DNA from: JBCCZC01 sp039188505
Lineage (GTDB): Bacteria > Pseudomonadota > Gammaproteobacteria > Xanthomonadales > SZUA-38
Direction of reading: 5' to 3'
NCBI GenBank assembly: GCA_039188505.1
Contig: JBCCZC010000060.1
Location: 1-18,339, forward strand
Length of the DNA stretch: 18,339 nucleotides
Positions 13,250 through 18,339 of this stretch are shown here, piece by piece (position 1 is the stretch's first letter; every line of letters starts with the position of its first letter). The notes beneath the pieces are model-generated. The model saw only the letters and a list, made by a program, of their open reading frames with translations. It made no database searches and was not told the origin of the DNA. The translations under genes were made by a program, and so were the position numbers.

Positions 13250-13900
13250 ATGGGACAGGAAGCATTCTGGGAAGCGATCAAGGCGGGCGACGCCGAAGCG
13301 GTCCTGCGGGCGCTCGATGCCGCGCCGGAGCTGCTCGAACTGCGGCTGCCGTCAGGCCACGGACCGATCCGGCTAGCAGCCGAATGCGGTCACGGGGCGC
13401 TGGCCACCGCGCTCGCCGACCGGGGAACGCCAGATCCCTTCGACGCGTGTCTGCTCGGGCGCCTCGATATCCTCGAGGCGGTCGAGCCGGATGCGATCAC
13501 CTCGCTCCGGAGCGGCGATGGCTGGTCCCTCCTGCACCTGGCGGCTTTTGCCGGGCGCGTAGACGTGATTCGCCACCTGGCGGGCGCGGGCGCCGACATC
13601 GCGGCGGTCTCCGCGAATCCCATGGCGAACGAGCCCTTGCATGCCGCCCTGGCCGGCGCATGCGCTCCAGAAGCGGTAGGCGCGTTGCTCGCCGCGGGCG
13701 CCGACGCCAATGCCGTCGCGGGCGCCGGGATCACGCCGCTCCACCTCGCGGCGTCCCGCGGGAGCGATGCCGCGGTGGACGTGCTGCTGGCGGCCGGCGC
13801 GCGCGTCGCGGCCATGGAGGATGGCCGCACGCCCGCGGACCTGGCCACGGAGCGAGGCTTTCCGGCGCTGGGCCAGCGGCTGGCCGCCCTGGCCGGCTGA
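13250..13900 (+). CDS. Ankyrin repeat protein
   Basis: The 216-residue protein consists of about five ankyrin repeats. Clear units are GWSLLHLAAFAGRVDVIRHL (about 92-111), PLHAALAGACAPEAVGALLA, and ITPLHLAASRGSDAAVDVLL, with weaker ones at both ends (PIRLAAECGHGALATAL; RTPADLATERGFPALGQRL). It would act as a protein-binding scaffold; no signal or membrane segment is present. The ATG at 13250 follows AGGGGAAAGGG closely and is preferred over an ATG 63 bases upstream that would overlap the control region shared with the divergent WS/DGAT gene. The partner is unknown. Confidence 0.85.
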   Translation: MGQEAFWEAIKAGDAEAVLRALDAAPELLELRLPSGHGPIRLAAECGHGALATALADRGTPDPFDACLLGRLDILEAVEPDAITSLRSGDGWSLLHLAAFAGRVDVIRHLAGAGADIAAVSANPMANEPLHAALAGACAPEAVGALLAAGADANAVAGAGITPLHLAASRGSDAAVDVLLAAGARVAAMEDGRTPADLATERGFPALGQRLAALAG

Positions 13901-13906
13901 GGCAGG

Positions 13907-14110
13907 GTGGCTCGATTTCCCATCATGAGCATGCTCGTCGACGCTTTCCCGGAGGCGCAGTTCCTCATCACCGGTATCCTCGGGGCCGAGTCCAACACTC
14001 ACGGGCCGAACAGATCTCTCCACGTGCCCGATGCGCAGCGTCTCCCCACCTGCGTGGCCACGGTGCTCGCTGACCATCGGCAGCGCGGAGAGCTCGCGGC
14101 GGCGGCCTGA
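13907..14110 (+). pseudogene. C-terminal remnant of an M20-family metallopeptidase
   Basis: The 67-residue frame matches only the very end of M20 (carboxypeptidase/deacetylase-type) enzymes: FPEAQFLITGILGAESNTHG, then PNRSLHVPDAQRL and CVATVLADH. The THGPN segment corresponds to the family's HGPNE, which holds the last metal-ligand region, here with Arg in place of the usual Glu. All upstream domains are missing; the ankyrin gene ends 6 bases earlier. It is a decayed fragment and not expected to be functional. Confidence 0.7.
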
Positions 14111-14121
14111 TCCGCCGCGGC

Positions 14122-15858
14122 TCAGCCCTGGGCCGCGATCCAGGCGTCGATGATCTGCTCGAGGACGTCGAGCGGCACCGAGCCCTGGCCCAGCACCACG
14201 TCGTGGAAGTCGCGGACGTCGAAGTCCGTCCCCAGGGCGGCCTCGGCGCGCTTGCGTAGCTCGCGGATCTTGATCTCCCCGAGCTTGTAGGAGAGCGCCT
14301 GCGCCGGCCAGGAGATGTAACGGTCGACTTCGGTGTTGATCTCGTGGATCGAAAGGGCGGTGTTGGCGGTCATGAAGTCGACGGCCCGCTCGCGCGTCCA
14401 GCCCTTGGCATGCAGGCCCGTATCGACGACGAGCCGGCAGGCCCGCCACATCTCGTAGGTCAGCCGGCCGAAATGCTCGTACGGGGTTTCATAGATGTCG
14501 GCCTCGATGCCCAGCCACTCGGCGTAGAGCGCCCAACCTTCGCCGAAGGCCGAGATGTAGTCGTGGCGGCGATAGGGCGGCAGATCGCCCAGCTCCCGGG
14601 CGAGCGCGCCCTGGAGGTGGTGGCCCGGCGTCGCCTCGTGGAGGGTCAGCGCGGGAAGCGTATACAGCGTCCGCGTCGGCAGATCGTAGGTATTGACCCA
14701 GTAGAGGCCTCCGCGGCGCGATCTCGCGCCGGCCGGCACATAGCGACCTGCGGTGAAGAACGGCGCGAGGTCGCTGGGGACCGGCTCGATGCCATAGGGC
14801 TGCCGTGGGAGCCGGCCGAAGAATGCCGGGAGCCGGCCGTCGATCTTCTTCGCGTAGTAGGCAGCTTCGGCCAGCAGTTCGCGGGCGGACTGCGCATAGA
14901 ACTGCGGATCCTCGCGGAGGAAGGTGAGGAACTCGTCGAACGTGCCCTCGAACTCGAGCTCGTCGATGATCGCCTGCATCTCGCCTCGGATCCGCTTCAC
15001 TTCAGCCACGCCGATTTCGTGAATCTCGTCCGGACTCAGGTCCAGGGTCGTGTAGCGCTGGATCTGCGCCTTGTAGAAGCGCTTGCCGCCGGGGAGCGTC
15101 TCCGCGCCGAGTTCATCCCTGGCGGCCTCGAGGTAGGGGCCATTGAAGAACTCGAGGAAGGCTGCATAGGCCGGTACGACATCGTCCGCGATGATGGCGA
15201 CGGCGGCATCTGCGATGCGCTGACGGTCCTCGGCGGGCAGGTGATCCGGCATCTGGCGGAAGGGCGCGAAGAAGACGCTTTCTCGCGGATCGTCGACCAC
15301 GTGGGTCCGGATACTCACATCGCGGCCCTCGAGCACCACCCGCGGCTGCACCATGCCGAGCGCCATGCCACGCCGCATGAGCGCCATGTTCTCCGCCATG
15401 ACGCGCGCGACCTGGCGCAGGCGGGCCAGGTAATTTTCGAAATCCTCGACCGTGCTGCGCGCGCCACCGTCGCCGAGGCGCGCAAGGGCGATGTGGAAGC
15501 CCCAGTCGCTGTTCAGCGGAATCAGATGGGCGTTGGTGTCGAAATCCGCCAGGGCATCGTCGATCTGCCGCTTGAAGAGGTCGTAGTTGATCCGGGAGGC
15601 CGGCGAGAGGGCGCTACGGTCGATCTCTGCGAGGCGCTTTGCGACCTGCTGCCGATACCGGTGGCGGCGTTCGAACGACTCCTCCGTGAAGCTACCGAGC
15701 TGGTCGGCGAAGCGGTCGTCACCGACCGAGCTGGCAAGACGCGGGAACTCGCGCAGGCGGAACTCCCAGTCCTCTTCCCAGAGTTCGCGAAATGCCCGTT
15801 CGGCATCGGCCAGGGCGAGGGCGGGCAGCATTAGGAGGAGGGGCAGGAGTCGGCGCAT
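14122..15858 (-). CDS. Secreted DUF885 metallopeptidase-like protein
   Basis: The 578-residue DUF885 protein has a signal peptide (MRRLLPLLLMLPALALA, 1-17), so it is probably periplasmic. The zinc site is visible as HEATPGHH (407-414), with a downstream glutamate in FGEGWALYAEWLG (Glu440), in line with a gluzincin-like peptidase. SIHEINTEVDRYISWPAQAL and YKLGEIKIRELR complete the C-terminal family signature. The frame is open much further upstream, but that DNA codes for rplU and rpmA on the other strand; the ATG at 15858 gives the signal peptide and normal family length. Its substrate is unknown. It is divergent from the rplU promoter region. Confidence 0.9.
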   Translation of the reverse strand: MRRLLPLLLMLPALALADAERAFRELWEEDWEFRLREFPRLASSVGDDRFADQLGSFTEESFERRHRYRQQVAKRLAEIDRSALSPASRINYDLFKRQIDDALADFDTNAHLIPLNSDWGFHIALARLGDGGARSTVEDFENYLARLRQVARVMAENMALMRRGMALGMVQPRVVLEGRDVSIRTHVVDDPRESVFFAPFRQMPDHLPAEDRQRIADAAVAIIADDVVPAYAAFLEFFNGPYLEAARDELGAETLPGGKRFYKAQIQRYTTLDLSPDEIHEIGVAEVKRIRGEMQAIIDELEFEGTFDEFLTFLREDPQFYAQSARELLAEAAYYAKKIDGRLPAFFGRLPRQPYGIEPVPSDLAPFFTAGRYVPAGARSRRGGLYWVNTYDLPTRTLYTLPALTLHEATPGHHLQGALARELGDLPPYRRHDYISAFGEGWALYAEWLGIEADIYETPYEHFGRLTYEMWRACRLVVDTGLHAKGWTRERAVDFMTANTALSIHEINTEVDRYISWPAQALSYKLGEIKIRELRKRAEAALGTDFDVRDFHDVVLGQGSVPLDVLEQIIDAWIAAQG

Positions 15859-15957
15859 GGAGGACCGGCCTTGCTTTGCGGGGTGGCCATGGTAGCTTGC
15901 GCGATCGCGCTCGCCCAGACGGGTGCCCGCGCGGGGCGGGTCCGCCCGCGGTCCCCA

Positions 15958-15986
15958 TTGACTCGTCCGGCGATCGCCGGTATTCT
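15958..15986 (+). promoter_or_regulatory. Sigma70 promoter of rplU-rpmA
   Basis: TTGACT (15958-15963), a spacer of exactly 17 bases, and TATTCT (15981-15986) give a near-consensus promoter 31 bases before the rplU ATG. Confidence 0.65.
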
Positions 15987-16017
15987 CCTCCGTCTTTTGG
16001 GCGAAGGTTTCCTCAAG

Positions 16018-16329
16018 ATGTACGCTGTATTTGCAACGGGTGGCAAACAATATCGCGCTTCGGCGGGTGACGTGATTCGCGTCGAAAAGCTCGACGCCGA
16101 GGAAGGCGCCACCGTCGAACTCGATCAGGTCCTCATGATCGCCGATGGCGAAGACGTCAAGGTCGGTACGCCGACGGTCGACGGCGGCAAGGTGACGGCG
16201 ACCGTTCGCGCCCATGGTCGCGGCGACAAGGTCAAGATCATCAAATTCAAGCGCCGCAAGCACCATCTGAAGCGTGCGGGCCACCGGCAGTCCTACACCG
16301 AACTGGAAATTACCGGCATCGCCGGCTGA
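16018..16329 (+). CDS. rplU: 50S ribosomal protein L21
   Basis: The 103-residue protein has the full L21 sequence from MYAVFATGGKQYRASAGDVI to the C-terminal YTELEITGI, with the rRNA-binding block KFKRRKHHLKRAGHRQ at about 77-92. It binds 23S rRNA in the large subunit. The start at 16018 matches the family exactly, and the longer open frame upstream runs over the promoter. It is the first gene of the rplU-rpmA operon, 15 bases from rpmA. Confidence 0.98.
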   Translation: MYAVFATGGKQYRASAGDVIRVEKLDAEEGATVELDQVLMIADGEDVKVGTPTVDGGKVTATVRAHGRGDKVKIIKFKRRKHHLKRAGHRQSYTELEITGIAG

Positions 16330-16344
16330 TACACGGAGAACGAG

Positions 16345-16608
16345 ATGGCTCATAAGAAAGCAGGCGGCTCTACGCGTAACGGTCGCGATTCGAATCCGAA
16401 GTATCTCGGCGTCAAGCGCTACGGCGGCGAGACGGTCAACGCAGGCAACATCCTCGTGCGCCAGCGTGGCACGCGTTTCCACGCCGGTGAGAACGTCGGC
16501 TGCGGCCGCGACCACACGCTCTTCGCGCTGGTCGACGGCAAGGTGAAGTTCCACCAGAGCGGACCGCGTAACCGCAAGTTCGTCACGGTCGAGCCTGCCG
16601 AAGCCTGA
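16345..16608 (+). CDS. rpmA: 50S ribosomal protein L27
   Basis: The 87-residue protein is a complete L27: MAHKKAGGSTRNGRDSNPKY at the start, then YLGVKRYGG and the C-terminal GKVKFHQSGPRNRKFV. The flexible N-terminal tail reaches the peptidyl transferase centre, and there is no cleavable N-terminal extension of the Firmicutes kind. CGGAG lies upstream of the ATG. The operon ends directly after it at a strong terminator; the GTPase gene obg/cgtA, which often follows, is absent here. Confidence 0.98.
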   Translation: MAHKKAGGSTRNGRDSNPKYLGVKRYGGETVNAGNILVRQRGTRFHAGENVGCGRDHTLFALVDGKVKFHQSGPRNRKFVTVEPAEA

Positions 16609-16635
16609 GCGTCGGCAAGCCAACGATTTCGAGAG

Positions 16636-16660
16636 AGCCCCGCCGCGAGCGGGGCTTTTT
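16636..16660 (+). terminator. Intrinsic terminator of rplU-rpmA
   Basis: AGCCCCGC and GCGGGGCT form a perfect 8-bp stem with a CGCGA loop, followed directly by a run of T (16656-16660). It lies 28 bases after the rpmA stop. Confidence 0.88.
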
Positions 16661-16690
16661 CGTTGTGGGCCTCGAACAAGGAGCGCAACC

Positions 16691-16984
16691 GTGAGCCTGA
16701 AACTCTTCCTGACGGTCTTCGCGACCGTGTTCGTTGCGGAGCTGGGGGACAAGACCCAGCTGGCTACGATGCTGTTCGCTGCAGACCAGGACGGTCAGCG
16801 GTGGACCGTTTTTGCCGCCGCTTCCGCGGCACTGATCGCGGCAACCGCAATCGGTGTTCTTGCCGGTGCGCTTCTGGCGCGCTTCGTCTCGGAGCAGCAG
16901 CTGCAGATCATGGCGGGCGTCGGCTTCATCGCCATCGGCTGCTGGGTGCTGCTCGAGGCTCTTCGCGGCGCCGCCGCGGGCTGA
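16691..16984 (+). CDS. Half-size GDT1/TMEM165 (UPF0016) family membrane protein
   Basis: The 97-residue protein has about three membrane segments and the family's metal-binding motif ExGDKTQ at 17-23 (ELGDKTQLAT). Members of this family are implicated in Mn2+/Ca2+ transport against protons in the inner membrane. Full-length members carry two such repeats, one after the other; here only one is present, so a homodimer or a partner half is expected. The GTG start is supported by AAGGAG 7 bases upstream. It follows the rplU-rpmA terminator and so is probably transcribed separately or by read-through. Confidence 0.87.
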   Translation: MSLKLFLTVFATVFVAELGDKTQLATMLFAADQDGQRWTVFAAASAALIAATAIGVLAGALLARFVSEQQLQIMAGVGFIAIGCWVLLEALRGAAAG

Positions 16985-17106
16985 TTGAAGGTCTGTCGAC
17001 CGCCGATAGGCGTGGTGTGTGCTGGATCAAGCACCCGCCGGAGCCTTTTCTACCCCGCCCCTTCCTGCCTGATGAACCCGATCGCCGGGCCGGCAACGCT
17101 GTCGAG

Positions 17107-18339
17107 TTAGTCCTTCTCGACGTCGTCGGTGGTGAGATAGGTGTAGGCGTCGAGGCTGTGATGTACCGCTTCGAGGAAGGTGCGCCGGCGATCCGCGTCG
17201 AGGGCGGCGCCAACGATGCGCTCCTCGAGTGCGCCCAGCAGGCGGTCGCGCTGAAAGCCGACGTCGGCGAGGACGGCTGCGGCGTCGTCGCCGCGCACGG
17301 GATTATGGAGGGTCCAGCCGTCCTGGCTGCAGGTGAGGTCAAGGCTGTGGGTCCGGCCGAAGAGGTTGTGATCATCGCCGAGGATCTCCTGGTAGGCGCC
17401 GACGAGGAACACGGCGAGGAGATAGCGGGCGTCGGGATCGTAGCCGTGCACGGGTAGGGTGGCGTCGACGCCATCGGCTTCCACGTACTGGTCGATGCGA
17501 CCGTCGGAATCGCAGGTCAGGTCCTCGATGATCGCGCGATGTTCCGGTCGGGAGCCATGGCCGGAGACGGGCAGGATCGGAAACACCTGGTCGATCGCCC
17601 AGATGTCGGGTAGCGACCGGAAGATCGAGAAGTTGCAGAAGTACTTGTCGGCGAGTAGTCGGCGTAGCTCGTCGCCGAGTTCCCGATCGCCCGGCACGTC
17701 CACGTGCAGGGCGTTCTGGACCGCTTCACAGATGGCGAAGAACACCGATTCCGCCGCGGCGCGCTCACCGAGCGATACGAGGCCGTGAACGAACTTCTCC
17801 TTGACGTCCGAGAAGTAGTAGCGCGCCTGTTCGAACTGCGCCCGCGGTTCCCGGTCGTCTAGCTCATCGAGCACGCTGCGAAGTCCCGCGACGCTGGCGT
17901 GCTCGGGCTCCGCTCCGGGCGGCAGCACCTGGCGCGGCGGTGTTTCCTCCGCGGTGACCTCGGCGACGAGGACCGCATGATGAGCGGTGAGGGCCCGGCC
18001 CGATTCGGTCATGAGGTCAGGGTGGGGCAGACCCTCGGCGTCGCAGGCCTGGCCGATGGCCTCGACGATCGCCGCGGCGTACTGCTCGACGTGGTAGTTC
18101 ATCGAGAAGTAACCCCGGGAGCCTGCGCCCTCGTAGTCGACGGCGAGGCCGCCACCGACATCGATGATCCGCGGCCTGACGCCGAGCTTGCCGAGCTCCT
18201 GGAAGTAGCGTCCGGCCTCGGCAACCCCCAGCTGGATGTCCGCGAGATTCGAGATCTGCGACCCCATATGGAAGTGCAGCAGCTCGAGACACTCGTCCAT
18301 GCCGGCCGCGCGAAGAAGGTCCAGCGCCTCGAGGAGCTG
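17107..18339 (-). CDS. speA: Biosynthetic arginine decarboxylase, C-terminal part (5' end outside window)
   Basis: The frame is open to the right edge, so the N-terminus lies beyond it; 410 residues are visible of the roughly 630-660 usual for SpeA. The enzyme is a PLP-dependent, fold-type III decarboxylase converting arginine to agmatine, the first step of putrescine synthesis. LLHFHMGSQISNL and the phosphate-binding Gly loop DVGGGLAVDYEG are visible, then ESGRALTAHHAVLV, FSIFRSLPDIWAIDQVFPI and a C-terminal GAYQEILGDDHNLFG, all typical of SpeA. The catalytic lysine lies outside the window. The gene converges on the GDT1 gene. Confidence 0.94.
   Translation of the reverse strand, partial: QLLEALDLLRAAGMDECLELLHFHMGSQISNLADIQLGVAEAGRYFQELGKLGVRPRIIDVGGGLAVDYEGAGSRGYFSMNYHVEQYAAAIVEAIGQACDAEGLPHPDLMTESGRALTAHHAVLVAEVTAEETPPRQVLPPGAEPEHASVAGLRSVLDELDDREPRAQFEQARYYFSDVKEKFVHGLVSLGERAAAESVFFAICEAVQNALHVDVPGDRELGDELRRLLADKYFCNFSIFRSLPDIWAIDQVFPILPVSGHGSRPEHRAIIEDLTCDSDGRIDQYVEADGVDATLPVHGYDPDARYLLAVFLVGAYQEILGDDHNLFGRTHSLDLTCSQDGWTLHNPVRGDDAAAVLADVGFQRDRLLGALEERIVGAALDADRRRTFLEAVHHSLDAYTYLTTDDVEKD

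Noticed and set aside
14344..15834. 496-codon open frame on the plus strand opposite the DUF885 gene
   Set aside because: Its translation has no recognisable domain and it mirrors the GC-rich codon pattern of a well-supported gene with signal peptide and zinc motif on the other strand.
15859..16752. Upstream extension of the DUF885 frame across rplU and rpmA
   Set aside because: It would run antisense through two ribosomal protein genes and place the signal peptide in the middle of the protein.
16985..17106. Intrinsic terminator between the GDT1 gene and speA
   Set aside because: GTGCT-ggatca-AGCAC could form a 5-bp stem, but it is weak and the T-rich stretch is about 11 bases away.

Overview
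The window looks like a chromosomal segment of a GC-rich gammaproteobacterium. Heptosyltransferase-like and Kdo-kinase-like LPS core genes, ribosomal L21-L27, a biosynthetic arginine decarboxylase of the SpeA type and a bacterial wax-ester/diacylglycerol acyltransferase all fit that group (roughly the Xanthomonadales/Chromatiales neighbourhood). The genus cannot be fixed from the sequence alone.

Layout. 1-5290 is ordinary chromosome: the 3' part of a Cys/Met-metabolism PLP enzyme, a MaoC-type hydratase and a GT9 heptosyltransferase on the minus strand, a divergent KdkA-type Kdo kinase, a Prx5-like peroxiredoxin, and a divergent CbpA-type J-protein that carries a sigma32-like promoter. 10762-18339 is ordinary again: an alpha/beta hydrolase translationally coupled to a WS/DGAT, an ankyrin protein, a decayed M20 peptidase tail, a secreted DUF885 metallopeptidase, the rplU-rpmA operon with its promoter and terminator, a half-size GDT1/UPF0016 membrane protein, and the 3' part of speA.

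Between them, about 5290-10700 is an accessory island. All of its genes are on the plus strand, short, mostly unrecognised and visibly less GC-rich. Between 5580 and 8675 the gene borders show the organisation of an integron cassette array. Boxes of the GTTRRRY type (or close variants) sit 5-24 bases before most start codons. Matching inverse boxes lie at the gene ends, several of them containing the TAG stop codon. The paired boxes delimit attC-like segments of 56-97 bp. No integron integrase is present, so this is best read as a CALIN (cluster of attC sites lacking an integrase) or the distal end of a larger integron. Cassette products are three small membrane proteins, three small putative secreted proteins and one small acidic cytosolic protein. 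The array is followed by two DUF2199 proteins flanking a DUF7668-like protein, with no clear attC between them, and by a GNAT acetyltransferase pseudogene with an internal deletion and frameshift.

The genes that act together are the LPS inner-core pair (heptosyltransferase and Kdo kinase), the neutral-lipid pair (WS/DGAT and hydrolase) and rplU-rpmA. The island genes appear to be individually acquired modules rather than one pathway. The attC calls rest on reading boxes and symmetry by eye; no folding or covariance search was run.
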